A DNA stretch of 64,000 bases from Spirochaetota bacterium (lineage in GTDB: Bacteria; Spirochaetota; Spirochaetia; Treponematales; UBA12059): the NCBI GenBank assembly GCA_029560805.1, contig JAKQKE010000284.1, positions 1 to 64,000 on the forward strand, given 5' to 3'. Each line of letters starts with the position of its first letter. Positions within the stretch are counted from its first letter, which is position 1. Shown piece by piece: positions 27,132 to 37,366 of this stretch. The notes under the pieces were generated by a model, which ran no database searches, was not told where the DNA came from, and worked only from the letters and a program-made list of their open reading frames with translations. A program made the translations under genes and the position numbers.

Positions 27132-28352
27132 TCAGACGCGGGCCTTCGGATGACGATGGCCCGCGTAGACCATGACGGCCTGCGCGGCCGCTCCGGCGCC
27201 CAGTAAGAGGGCCAAGCCTATGAACACTGGTGGCATCGATAGGGCCTGGTAGACGAAGCCGCCGCTGACCGATCCGGTTATCTGGCCGAAGGTCAGGACC
27301 GATTCGTGCACGCTCGCCCGCTTGTCGCGGTCGGACGCCCCGCTCACCCCGTAGAACAGCGAGTTATTGTACACCATGGCCTGGAGTAGCCCGATGACCG
27401 TGAAACCTAAGGCGAAGCCCGCAGCGTTCCGGGCCGCCGCCAGGAGGGCGACCGTGGCGGCGGCGGCGATGGACAGGGCCGGGATGGCGGCTCGCTTGAA
27501 CTGCCAGAACGTCAGCCTGCCGAGCGCCAGGAACCCGACCGTCGTGGCCGCGGCTCGTATCGTCAACGCTAAGCCTATCGTCGACTCGCTTAGGCCGAGC
27601 TCGTCGCTCGCGAATACCGGGAATACGTTGATCACGACGCCCATCACCGCGTAGGCGAGGAATACGCCGAGCCAAGCCGGATAGCGGAGGGGGGTCGAGC
27701 GGTCGACGACGGCTTCAACCTCGGCGGCCTCGGCCGATGGCTCCTCGTCCAAACGGACGAATAACCTCGAGACGGTGACGAAGGCCGCGTTGACGAGCAG
27801 GAGGGCCGCCGCGACGATGATCGGCAGGAGTTTGCCGCGCTCGGACAGGAGGCCGGCCATATACGAGCTGATGATGCCGCCTATGCTCCATGAAAAGCTG
27901 AACATGCTGGTGGCGCGGTTGAGTTCGGCGCCCTCGTAGCCCTTGGACAGCCAGCCCATCATAGGCGGCCAGAAGAAGGCCGTCAGGAAACCGAAGCACG
28001 CGTACGAGGCGAAGGCTTGCCACAGGCCCGGGTAAGCCAGGAACGCCGACACCGAAACGGCGCTACCGAGAAGCATGACGGTCATCGCCGTCCTCGGCCT
28101 CAGGCGCCTGGCCGGGACGCGCAGGACGATACAGCCTGTCAGGTAGGCCGTGGACCACAGCGCACCGAGCGACGCCACGAGGCCAGGCCCGGCGCCGAAC
28201 AGGTCCTTGACGGCGAACAGCATGCCGAGCGACATGCAGCCGACGGCCAGGCTATTGATGAACGCCGACGGAAGAATAACGGCCATCTTACCGGAAAAGA
28301 AACCAGCGCCTCTCGGCATACGTCCCGCCTTCGGGTCCTCGAACGAGCCCAA
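27132..28352 (-). CDS. Major facilitator superfamily transporter
   Basis: 406 residues with about twelve hydrophobic segments split into two halves by a charged central loop (~RLFVRLDEEPSAEAAE, residues 197-225). The first cytoplasmic loop has RVPARRLRPRTAM in place of the typical GxLaDrxGrr motif. The substrate cannot be told from the sequence; the overall pattern suggests a drug/metabolite efflux-type or sugar-efflux MFS protein. It is transcribed alone, convergent with the SPOR gene (6 bp apart) and divergent from ligA. An internal ATG at 28319 is possible. Confidence 0.85.
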   Translation of the reverse strand: MGSFEDPKAGRMPRGAGFFSGKMAVILPSAFINSLAVGCMSLGMLFAVKDLFGAGPGLVASLGALWSTAYLTGCIVLRVPARRLRPRTAMTVMLLGSAVSVSAFLAYPGLWQAFASYACFGFLTAFFWPPMMGWLSKGYEGAELNRATSMFSFSWSIGGIISSYMAGLLSERGKLLPIIVAAALLLVNAAFVTVSRLFVRLDEEPSAEAAEVEAVVDRSTPLRYPAWLGVFLAYAVMGVVINVFPVFASDELGLSESTIGLALTIRAAATTVGFLALGRLTFWQFKRAAIPALSIAAAATVALLAAARNAAGFALGFTVIGLLQAMVYNNSLFYGVSGASDRDKRASVHESVLTFGQITGSVSGGFVYQALSMPPVFIGLALLLGAGAAAQAVMVYAGHRHPKARV

Positions 28353-28394
28353 GCGAACGGTAGTTCGGCCGGGCCCCTCGGGTCAAGCGGGGAT

Positions 28395-28446
28395 GCCTTC
28401 GGCGTAGTGCCTTCGGCGTAGTGCCTTCGGCGTAGTGCCTTCGGCG

Positions 28447-28450
<4 letters not shown>
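28395..28450. repeat. 14-bp tandem repeat, four copies, abutting the ligA promoter
   Basis: Units GCCTTCGGCGTAGT at 28395, 28409 and 28423, plus a fourth copy at 28437 in which the end changes to form the -35 box TTGACC. Three copies are identical. It lies in the divergent region between the MFS gene and ligA and could vary in copy number. Confidence 0.93.
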
Positions 28451-30454
<2,004 letters not shown>

Positions 30455-30479
30455 CCCTGCGACTATAGGACCTTCGTCG

Positions 30480-30508
30480 TTGCGCTCCGCTCGAAGCGCG
30501 TCTATAGT
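30480..30508 (+). promoter_or_regulatory. Promoter of the iron alcohol dehydrogenase operon, leaderless geometry
   Basis: TTGCGC (30480-30485), 17 bp, TATAGT (30503-30508), then only six bases before the ATG at 30515. No ribosome site is visible. Confidence 0.72.
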
Positions 30509-30514
30509 AATGAC

Positions 30515-31675
30515 ATGAGCCGCTTGTACCAGATGAGGAAATTCGTGGTTCCCGAGACCGTATTCGGCGACGGCGCGGCCTATCTGGCCGGCCGCTACGC
30601 CAAGAACCTCGGCGCCGCGCGTCCTATGCTCGTCAGCGACCAAGGCCTCGTGAGCGCGGGCTGGACCTCGGCTGTCGTCACGGCCTGCGAGGCCGAGGGA
30701 CTCGAACCGGTCCTGTTCACCGAGGTGAGCCCGAACCCGCGCTCGACCGAGGTACGCCTGGGCGTCGAGGCCTTCAAGGACGGCGCTTGCGACGCGATAG
30801 TCGCCGTGGGAGGCGGTAGCCCGATGGACGCCGCGAAGGGTATCGTAGCCTCGGTCGCCAACGGCGTCGACGTGCTGGCCTTCGAGGGCGTCGACAAGGT
30901 CAGGCTGCCAGGGCCGCCTCTCGTCTGCGTCGCGTCGACGGCGGGTACCGGCTCGGAGGTATCGCGCTTCGCGATAGTCAACGACGTCGACCGTCAGGTC
31001 AAGATAGCCATCGTCAGCCCAAAGATGGTCCCGGACGCGGCCCTCGTCGATCCGAGGCTCCTATCGACCGTGCCGACCGCGCTGGCGGCGGCGACCGGCA
31101 TGGACGCCCTTACCCACGCCTTCGAGGCCTACGTTTCGACCGCGTCGTCGGCCCTTACCGATATCGACGCGCGACACGCCGTGCGGCTGATAGCCGCCAA
31201 CCTGGCTAAGCTCATAGCCGATCCCCTCGACGACGACGCCCGTGGGGCCATGGCGCTGGCCAGCATGCTGGCGGGGCGCGCGTTCTCGAACGCGGGCCTC
31301 GGGGTCGTGCACGCGATGGCCCACGCGCTCGGCGGCCTCCTGGATGCGCCCCACGGCCTCTGCAACGCGCTGCTCCTCGACGCGGGCATCGAGGTCAACT
31401 TCGAGGCGGCGGGCGATCGCTACGCCGACCTGGCGCTCGACCTGGGCGCGTCCCCCGGCGATATAGCGTCCGGAGGCGTCAAGGCCCGTCTACTCGAGCT
31501 GGTTCGCGGGCTTAGGGCCCGGGTTGGCATAGCCGCCGGCCTCTCGGGCATCGGAGTGTCGCGGGCCGACCTGTCCCGGCTGGCCGGTTTCGCCTCCATG
31601 GACGCCTGTCTGGCCACCAACCCCGTGTCGTTATCCGCCGACGATATCGAAAGGATCTATGAGCGGGCGCTCTGA
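30515..31675 (+). CDS. Iron-containing alcohol dehydrogenase
   Basis: 386 residues of the group III (FucO/AdhB-like) family. The NAD(P) loop is VGGGSPMDAAKG (~residues 98-109). Metal ligands appear as the Asp and His of MDALTHAFEAY, the His of VVHAMAHALGG and the His of DAPHGL. It reduces aldehydes or oxidises primary alcohols or diols; the actual substrate is unknown. It is a stand-alone dehydrogenase, not the AdhE fusion. The 3' end overlaps the histidine kinase gene by 17 bp, so it may be co-expressed with the two-component pair. Confidence 0.93.
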   Translation: MSRLYQMRKFVVPETVFGDGAAYLAGRYAKNLGAARPMLVSDQGLVSAGWTSAVVTACEAEGLEPVLFTEVSPNPRSTEVRLGVEAFKDGACDAIVAVGGGSPMDAAKGIVASVANGVDVLAFEGVDKVRLPGPPLVCVASTAGTGSEVSRFAIVNDVDRQVKIAIVSPKMVPDAALVDPRLLSTVPTALAAATGMDALTHAFEAYVSTASSALTDIDARHAVRLIAANLAKLIADPLDDDARGAMALASMLAGRAFSNAGLGVVHAMAHALGGLLDAPHGLCNALLLDAGIEVNFEAAGDRYADLALDLGASPGDIASGGVKARLLELVRGLRARVGIAAGLSGIGVSRADLSRLAGFASMDACLATNPVSLSADDIERIYERAL

Positions 31676-32870
31676 CCTGCCCGGCGACTTCGGGGACACC
31701 TACAGCAAGCTCCTCGGTCTCGACGAGTCGTTCTCCGTTAAAAGCCATTACCCTGAATTCAAGGCCGCGGAGCGGGCCCTACTCGATATAAACGAGAACC
31801 TCGAGCGTTTGGTCGATGAGCGCACCCGTGAGCTCGGCTTGGCCAACGCGGAGCTCGCCGCTAGGGGGCGCTCCCTCGAGCGAGCCCTGGCCGAGTTGCG
31901 TAATACCCAGGAGCGTCTCGTCCAGACGAGGTACCAGGCCTCGGTCGGTCGTGTCCTCGCGGCGATAGCCCACGAGCTCAATAGCCCGCTCGCGTCCACC
32001 CAATCGGCCGCCGATCACCTTGCCTCGATCAGGCGGGAAGCCATCGAAGCCATCGTCGCCTACCGAGCGATGCCGGCTCCCCTGGCCGGGCTGGTCGATC
32101 GGCTCCTCGAACGGCAGGACGATCCGCCCCTTGTCGGCAGGGAGCGGCGCGAAGCGCTCGCCAAGCGGCTAGCCGAGGCCGGTTGCATCGGGGCCGACGA
32201 CTTGGCCGACGACCTGTGCGATCTGGGGCGGGTCGACGTAACTGAAGACGACGTGGCGCTCCTGTCCGGGCCCCGCGGCCCCGAGGCTGTCAACGTCGCC
32301 TGGGTGCTCGGATCGATGTTCGGCTCATCGTCGCTCGTCGCGAGGGCGGCGAGGCGTTCAGCCGGAGTCGTACGATCGCTGAACGCCTATCTGGAGCTGT
32401 CCCCGCCGGACGAGTCGGCCCTCGTCGATTTCGATATAGCGGAGAAGCTTCTCGGCCGCTACTGCGAGGCCGGGTCCACGGGCCGAACCGTTCGCTTCGA
32501 GCTCGAGGATGGCGTGAGCGCCTACGGCGACCCCGATAGGCTCGACCTGGTTTGGGAGAATCTCATATCGAACGCGCTGTTCGCGGCCGGGATAGACGGG
32601 AATGTCACGGTCAGGGCGCGTTTCGACGGAGCGGCGACCGTCGTGGAGGTGGAGGACGACGGCCCGGGCGTCGATCCGGCCATCCGCGATCGGCTGTTCG
32701 AGCCATACGTATCGGCCAAGGCGCTCGAGGAGGGCAAGGGCTTGGGCTTGGACATATGCAAGCGAATAGTGGATACTCATAGGGGTACGATCACATTCGA
32801 GAGCCGTCCTGGACGTACCGTCTTCACGGTGCGCCTGCCAGGCGAACCCGACGGAGCGGACAGTCTATGA
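31659..32870 (+). CDS. Sensor histidine kinase with an insertion in the dimerisation domain
   Basis: 403 residues, no membrane segment and no recognised sensor domain. A coiled coil (~40-95, ERLVDERTRELGLANAELAA) leads to the phospho-acceptor His105 in AAIAHELNSPLAS. The ATPase domain has the N box (WENLISNAL, Asn301/Asn305), G1 (VEDDGPGVDP) and G2 (GKGLGLDICKRIV). His105 to the N box is ~200 residues instead of ~110, because ~90 residues (130-220) are inserted between the two dimerisation helices; this may be the sensory part. It overlaps the downstream receiver gene by 4 bp, which should be its partner. Confidence 0.9.
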   Translation: MSGRSDLPGDFGDTYSKLLGLDESFSVKSHYPEFKAAERALLDINENLERLVDERTRELGLANAELAARGRSLERALAELRNTQERLVQTRYQASVGRVLAAIAHELNSPLASTQSAADHLASIRREAIEAIVAYRAMPAPLAGLVDRLLERQDDPPLVGRERREALAKRLAEAGCIGADDLADDLCDLGRVDVTEDDVALLSGPRGPEAVNVAWVLGSMFGSSSLVARAARRSAGVVRSLNAYLELSPPDESALVDFDIAEKLLGRYCEAGSTGRTVRFELEDGVSAYGDPDRLDLVWENLISNALFAAGIDGNVTVRARFDGAATVVEVEDDGPGVDPAIRDRLFEPYVSAKALEEGKGLGLDICKRIVDTHRGTITFESRPGRTVFTVRLPGEPDGADSL

Positions 32871-33274
32871 AGAGCGAAGCGATCCTGTGCGTCGACGACG
32901 AGGCCATCATCCTGATGGCCATGAAGCGCGAGCTCAAGACGCATTTTAGGGATCGGTTCCGGTTCGAGACCGCTTTGGACGCGGCCGAAGGGCTCAGGAT
33001 CATCGATGCCCTGTCCGAGGACGGGGTCTCGGTCATACTCGTCATTTCCGATTGGCTCATGCCCGGCATGAAGGGCGACGAATTCCTCCTGAGGATACGA
33101 TCCCTCCATCCCGATATACGGACCATCATGGTCACTGGCCACGCCGATCCCGCCTCCATCGAGCGGACGATCAAGGAGGCCGGGGCCTTTACGGTGCTCC
33201 AGAAGCCCTGGAACAGGGGCGAGCTCATAGCGGCGATCTCCGCCTGCGTCGGGCCGGAGCGAAGCTTGGCCTAG
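32867..33274 (+). CDS. Single-domain response regulator
   Basis: 135 residues, one receiver domain. Acidic pair in LCVDDEAIILMA, phospho-acceptor Asp in VISDWLMPGMKG (~residue 62), Thr in MVTGHAD and Lys in LQKPWNRGEL. There is no output domain, so it acts by protein contact or in a phosphorelay. The ATGA overlap with the kinase gene gives the cognate pair. The TGHAD/QKPW pattern is of the RpfG/HD-GYP receiver type, but no effector is attached. Confidence 0.93.
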   Translation: MKSEAILCVDDEAIILMAMKRELKTHFRDRFRFETALDAAEGLRIIDALSEDGVSVILVISDWLMPGMKGDEFLLRIRSLHPDIRTIMVTGHADPASIERTIKEAGAFTVLQKPWNRGELIAAISACVGPERSLA

Positions 33275-33289
33275 CCCCGGCTCGACTCG

Positions 33290-33318
33290 TTGAAACGAGC
33301 CGCCCTATTCGTTACACT
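33290..33318 (+). promoter_or_regulatory. Promoter of argS
   Basis: TTGAAA (33290-33295), 17 bp, TACACT (33313-33318). It lies 59 bp upstream of the chosen GTG. The nominal longer reading frame of argS begins inside this -35 box, which argues against the longer start. Confidence 0.8.
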
Positions 33319-33376
33319 GGCGTCCATACCATGGCGGCCCGGCCTCGAGTCGGGTATCGCCCAGCAGGAGCCAGCC

Positions 33377-35137
33377 GTGAGATCCGTACGAGAAGCGTGG
33401 AAAGCCGCGGTGGCGGCGACCGTAGCCGATATGCTCGCAGAGAAAGGCGCCGACCCGGCCCTCTCCGAGGCCGTCGCGGCCGAGGCGCCGCCCGACGCCG
33501 CCATGGGCGACGTCGGCTTTCCGATGTTCCCGTTCGCCAAGGTCCTCCGCATGGGGCCTCCCCAGATCGCCGCGGCGCTGGCCGAGCGCCTGTCGGCCAA
33601 GGCCGGCCAGGCGCCTGCCGGCACCGTCAAGGCCGTCGGGCCGTACTTGAACGTGTTCCTGGACCGGGCCTCCGTCGCTGAACAGGCGCTCTCCTCGCGG
33701 TCGCTCGGCGCGTCGTACGGCCGCTCGTCGTCTCTGGCCGGCTCCAAGGTAATGATAGAGTTCTCCAGCCCGAACACTAACAAGCCCCTGCACCTCGGCC
33801 ACCTGCGGAACGACGTGCTTGGCGAGAGCTCGGCGCGCATCCTCAGGGCCAACGGCGCCGAGGTGATGAAGATCAATCTGGTCAACGACCGCGGCGTGCA
33901 TATCTGCAAGTCGATGCTGTCGTACATGGCCTACGGCGGCGGCCGGACCCCCGAGGACGAGGGCAAGAAGACCGACCACTTCGTCGGTGACTACTACGTC
34001 AAGTTCAACGAGCTGAAGAAGGAAGACCCCAGGGCCGAGGAGAAGGCCCAGGAACTGCTCGTCAAGTGGGAAGCCGGCGACCCCGAGACGATCGCGCTCT
34101 GGAAGAAGATGAACGAGTGGGCCGTCGGCGGCATCAGGCGGACCTACGAGCGGACCGGCGTATCCTTCGACAAGTACTACTACGAGAGCCAAATCTACCT
34201 GACCGGTAAGGACGAGGTTCAGAAGGGGCTGGCCTCCGGCGTCTTCTTCAAAGCCGAGGACGGTTCGGTCCGCGTCGACCTGACGCCGATCGGGCTCGAG
34301 GAGAAAGTGCTGCTACGCAAGGACGGTACCTCCATCTACATGACCCAGGACCTGGGCTTGGCCATCCACCGGCATGCGGACTGGCCCTTCGACCGACTGG
34401 TCTACGTCGTCGCCAACGAGCAGCAGTACCATTTCAAGGTGCTGTTCTACATACTGAAGCGCCTCGGCTACGAGTGGGCGGATAGCCTGTTCCACCTGTC
34501 GTATGGCCTCGTCAACCTGCCCGAGGGCCGGATGAAGACCCGCGAGGGCACCGTCGTCGATGCCGACTCGCTGCTCGACTCGCTCAGGGAGCTGGCCCTC
34601 GAGGAGATCCAGGCCAAGGGCCGCGAGGACGCCGTCGGCGACCCCCAGGATACGGCCGAGAAGATAGCGCTCGGCGCCGTGCACTACTACCTGGCCCAGG
34701 CCACGCCTTCCAAGGACATGATCTTCAACCCCAAGGAGTCGCTGTCGTTCAACGGCGACACGGGCCCCTATATCCAGTACATGGGCGCCAGGATCTCGAG
34801 CCTCCTGCGTAAGCGCGACCGGGGCGAGGGCGGCGCCGCGAAGGGAGAGGTACGTCCGGAGCTACTGTCGTCGCCGACCGAGTGGGAGCTCGTCAGGCTC
34901 GTCTCCTCCTATCCGGAGGCCGTCGAGCAGGCCGGCGCCGAGTACAACCCGGCTATCGTCGCCGCCCATATGTACGCGGTCGCGAGCGCCTTCTCCAAAT
35001 TCTACCACGACGAGCCTATCCTGAACTGCGACGAGCCGGACCGGGCCGCGACGCGTCTGGCCCTGTCGGAGGCGGTGCTCGTCGTGCTCAAGAACGGGCT
35101 CGAGCTCCTGTGCATACCGTTCCTGGAGGCGATGTAG
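33377..35137 (+). CDS. argS: Arginyl-tRNA synthetase
   Basis: 586 residues, class I synthetase charging tRNA-Arg. The HIGH-type motif is in SSPNTNKPLHLGHLRNDVLG. The KMSKS position reads MKTREGTVV, the usual ArgRS variant. The N-terminal Add-1 domain recognises the tRNA D-loop and the C-terminal helical domain (DALR, ~460-586) ends with QAGAEYNPAIVAAHMYAVA. The GTG start at 33377 follows AGGAG (33366-33370) with 6-nt spacing. Transcribed alone from its own promoter. Confidence 0.96.
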   Translation: MRSVREAWKAAVAATVADMLAEKGADPALSEAVAAEAPPDAAMGDVGFPMFPFAKVLRMGPPQIAAALAERLSAKAGQAPAGTVKAVGPYLNVFLDRASVAEQALSSRSLGASYGRSSSLAGSKVMIEFSSPNTNKPLHLGHLRNDVLGESSARILRANGAEVMKINLVNDRGVHICKSMLSYMAYGGGRTPEDEGKKTDHFVGDYYVKFNELKKEDPRAEEKAQELLVKWEAGDPETIALWKKMNEWAVGGIRRTYERTGVSFDKYYYESQIYLTGKDEVQKGLASGVFFKAEDGSVRVDLTPIGLEEKVLLRKDGTSIYMTQDLGLAIHRHADWPFDRLVYVVANEQQYHFKVLFYILKRLGYEWADSLFHLSYGLVNLPEGRMKTREGTVVDADSLLDSLRELALEEIQAKGREDAVGDPQDTAEKIALGAVHYYLAQATPSKDMIFNPKESLSFNGDTGPYIQYMGARISSLLRKRDRGEGGAAKGEVRPELLSSPTEWELVRLVSSYPEAVEQAGAEYNPAIVAAHMYAVASAFSKFYHDEPILNCDEPDRAATRLALSEAVLVVLKNGLELLCIPFLEAM

Positions 35138-35156
35138 CGAGCCGTCGCCGCTTCGG

Positions 35157-35186
35157 TTGACATTGGCGGGAGTTGCGTAGTATAAA
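35157..35186 (+). promoter_or_regulatory. Strong promoter of the rplU-prp-rpmA operon
   Basis: Consensus TTGACA (35157-35162), 18 bp, TATAAA (35181-35186). This is the best match to the sigma70 consensus in the window, as expected for a ribosomal-protein operon. Confidence 0.88.
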
Positions 35187-35192
35187 ATCGAG

Positions 35193-35315
35193 CCGGTACG
35201 CCGTTCCGAGGCGCCGGTTCTTGGTCGGGCTCGGCCATGATCATTGTACGCGTCGGCCGATACCGGATGGCAACGTCCCTCGGCCTCGGCATACGAAACA
35301 TAAGAGGTTGACAGG
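35193..35315 (+). promoter_or_regulatory. ~120-nt 5' leader of rplU, possible L21 autoregulatory RNA
   Basis: From the promoter, transcription should begin near 35193, leaving an unusually long leader for this compact genome. It can pair TCGGCC with GGCCGA (around 35230-35260) and contains further CCGG/GCCGG complementarities. L21 leaders are known in other bacteria. I cannot show homology to a described class. Confidence 0.4.
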
Positions 35316-35627
35316 ATGTACGCAATCGTAGAAGTGCAAGGCAAGCAGTACCGCGCCGAGAAGGGCGCCGTTCTCCGCGTGGACCGCATGGACGGCGAGG
35401 CCGGAACCCCGGTCGCCATCGATTCTGTTCTGCTCGTGTCCGGTGATACGATCAAGATCGGCGCTCCCTACGTTCAGGGCGCCCAGGTGAAGGCGACGAT
35501 CAAGGCCCAGGAGAAGGGCGACAAGATCATCGTGTTCAAGTACAAGCCCAAGAAGGACTACCGCCGGACCCAGGGCCATAGGCAGCGCTACACGCTCCTT
35601 ACGGTCGAGGATATCGTTGGGGCCTGA
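35316..35627 (+). CDS. rplU: 50S ribosomal protein L21
   Basis: 103 residues, standard length for bL21. Opening MYAIVEVQGKQYRAEKG, central DTIKIGAPYVQGAQVKATI and the C-terminal KPKKDYRRTQGHRQRYTLL are all family signatures. It binds 23S rRNA near domain I. First gene of the rplU-prp-rpmA operon; its end overlaps prp by 11 bp. AGAGG precedes the ATG. Confidence 0.98.
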   Translation: MYAIVEVQGKQYRAEKGAVLRVDRMDGEAGTPVAIDSVLLVSGDTIKIGAPYVQGAQVKATIKAQEKGDKIIVFKYKPKKDYRRTQGHRQRYTLLTVEDIVGA

Positions 35628-35958
35628 TAGGCTTATCGTTAGGCTATCGTTCTGGCCGGACGGGGCGCTCAAGGGCGCCCGCGCCGACGGACACGCCGGC
35701 GACCGCCGGGCGGGCGCCAACCTGGCTTGCGCCGCAGTCACCGTCCTCCTGAGGACGGCGTACGAGACGGCCGCCGGCTACGAAGGCGTTACGGTCAGGG
35801 GCATAGCCCCGGCGCCGGGTAGCCTGAGCTTCGAGATTGGGCGGTACCCGCCCGCGATGGCCGAGAGGCTGCGCGGCGTCGGTGACTTCCTGACCGTGGG
35901 ATTGTCCAGCGTGGATCGCGAGTATCCGGGCTTGATAGATTTTCTATTAGAGAGATGA
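35617..35958 (+). CDS. prp: Prp-type ribosomal-processing cysteine protease
   Basis: 113 residues with a TTG start after GAGG (6-nt spacing). The catalytic dyad is His26 (ADGHAG) and Cys38 (ANLACAAV), 12 residues apart as in Staphylococcus aureus Prp (His22/Cys34). Prp removes an N-terminal extension from L27 in Firmicutes and relatives. It sits in the canonical place between rplU and rpmA. Here, however, L27 has no extension (stop codon just upstream, no alternative start), so the substrate must differ or the gene is vestigial. Confidence 0.88.
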   Translation: MGPDRLIVRLSFWPDGALKGARADGHAGDRRAGANLACAAVTVLLRTAYETAAGYEGVTVRGIAPAPGSLSFEIGRYPPAMAERLRGVGDFLTVGLSSVDREYPGLIDFLLER

Positions 35959-35970
35959 CGGAGGTTCTAT

Positions 35971-36210
35971 ATGCCACATAAGGGTAACGGCCGCGATTCG
36001 AATCCGCAGCATCTGGGCGTCAAGGCGTACGGCAACGAGCTCGTGCGCGCAGGCTCGATCATCGTGCGCCAACGCGGCTCCAAGATCCATCCCGGCGAGA
36101 ACGTCGGCAAGGGCAAGGACGACACGCTGTTCGCCAAGGCCGACGGCCGGGTTGTATTCTGCGAGCACCGCGGCCGCAAGTACGCCGGCATCGAGCCGAT
36201 AGAGTCCTAA
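35971..36210 (+). CDS. rpmA: 50S ribosomal protein L27
   Basis: 79 residues. The body is standard ([36 protein letters not shown]). The N-terminal tail that reaches the peptidyl-transferase centre is only MPHKG before NGRDS, against about 11 residues in Escherichia coli, so it is ~6 residues shorter. GGAGG lies 6 nt before the ATG. In frame, only four codons (RRFY) separate the ATG from the prp stop, so no longer start exists. Confidence 0.97.
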   Translation: MPHKGNGRDSNPQHLGVKAYGNELVRAGSIIVRQRGSKIHPGENVGKGKDDTLFAKADGRVVFCEHRGRKYAGIEPIES

Positions 36211-36242
36211 AGGCCTCGCCGCGGCGACGCGGCCAGCATCGA

Positions 36243-36265
36243 GCGCGACTTTCGGATAGTCGCGC
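36243..36265 (+). repeat. Perfect 8-bp stem-loop after rpmA
   Basis: GCGCGACT (36243-36250) / AGTCGCGC (36258-36265) with a 7-nt loop and no T-run. It may stabilise the 3' end of the rplU-prp-rpmA message or act together with the terminator that follows. Confidence 0.6.
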
Positions 36266-36270
36266 CTCAC

Positions 36271-36307
36271 GCCGTCGCGTCCGGCCATCGGCCGAGCGGC
36301 GGCTTTT
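36271..36307 (+). terminator. Terminator or attenuator between rpmA and obgE
   Basis: Outer stem GCCGTCGC (36271-36278) with GCGGCGGC (36296-36303) around an inner CGGCC-ATC-GGCCG hairpin, followed by TTTT. The T-run is short, so partial read-through into obgE is likely. Confidence 0.55.
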
Positions 36308-36334
36308 CTATCTCCGGAAGGGACGGGTAGCGCG

Positions 36335-37366
36335 ATGGTACATTTCGCCGACGAGACGAGGATCACCGTATCTTCCGGCAACGGGGGCAACGGTTGCGTG
36401 GCGTTCAGGCGCGAGGCCCACGTGCCGCTCGGAGGCCCGGCTGGTGGCGACGGTGGCCGCGGCGGCGATGTCGTCTTCGAGGTGCGACGCAACCTGAGGA
36501 CGCTCGTGCATATCCGCTATGCCAAGCATTACCGTGCCCAGGCGGGTCAGGACGGCATGGGTCGGAATCGCCATGGCAAGGACGGAGAGGACGTCGTCAT
36601 ACCGGTACCCCCGGGCACGGTCATCAAGGACTCCGGGACCGGCGAAACCCTCATGGACTTCGGCACTTCCGGCGAGGGACGGTGGGTCTTCCTGCGCGGC
36701 GGCAATGGCGGCTGGGGCAACGTGCACTTCAAGTCGAGCGTCAACCAGGCGCCGCGCACGGCCCTGCCGGGCAAGCCGGGCGAGAGCGTCGAGCTACGCG
36801 TCGAGCTACAGCTGATGGCCGACATTGGCTTCGTCGGCTTCCCGAACGCGGGGAAGTCGAGCCTGCTCGACCGCTGTACGAACGCGCGGCCGAAGATAGC
36901 GCCGTACCCCTTCACGACCAAGATACCGAACCTCGGCGTGCTGACCGTGGCCGAGCGCGACATCATTCTGGCCGATATACCCGGCATCATCGAGGGCGCC
37001 CACGAGGGGGCCGGCCTGGGCATACGCTTCCTTAAGCATATCTCGCGCACCGCGGCGCTGGCTTTCCTCGTCGACCTTTCGGACGACGGCTTCCTGGGTG
37101 CCTTCGAGGTGCTGCTCGCCGAGCTCGGGGGCTTCTCCGCCGAGCTGCTAGCGAAGCCGCGCATCGTTATAGGCACCAAGCTCGACCTGCCGGAGACGGC
37201 CGGCCGCCTCGACGAGCTCCGCGCGGCCTTGCCGGACGAGCGCGTCGTCGGGCTCTCCGTCTTCTCGGGCGAGGGGCTCGGCGCCATCTCGCAGGCGTTC
37301 CTGTCGTTCGTACTGGAGGCCGAGCGAGCCCAGGCGTCCGGGGGCCTGGCCGGCGCCGAACCATGA
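36335..37366 (+). CDS. obgE: GTPase Obg/CgtA (ribosome assembly)
   Basis: 343 residues. N-terminal glycine-rich Obg fold (RITVSSGNGGNGCVAFRREA, ~1-158) then a G domain with P-loop GFPNAGKSSLLDR, switch II DIPGIIEGAHEGAGLG and GTKLDL. There is no C-terminal OCT domain, which is common outside Firmicutes. It binds 50S precursors and couples ribosome maturation to nucleotide levels. Overlaps nadD by 4 bp. Confidence 0.97.
   Translation: MVHFADETRITVSSGNGGNGCVAFRREAHVPLGGPAGGDGGRGGDVVFEVRRNLRTLVHIRYAKHYRAQAGQDGMGRNRHGKDGEDVVIPVPPGTVIKDSGTGETLMDFGTSGEGRWVFLRGGNGGWGNVHFKSSVNQAPRTALPGKPGESVELRVELQLMADIGFVGFPNAGKSSLLDRCTNARPKIAPYPFTTKIPNLGVLTVAERDIILADIPGIIEGAHEGAGLGIRFLKHISRTAALAFLVDLSDDGFLGAFEVLLAELGGFSAELLAKPRIVIGTKLDLPETAGRLDELRAALPDERVVGLSVFSGEGLGAISQAFLSFVLEAERAQASGGLAGAEP

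Noticed and set aside
33290-33376. N-terminal extension of argS to a TTG
   Set aside because: The TTG is inside the -35 box of the argS promoter; the GTG at 33377 has AGGAG at proper spacing.
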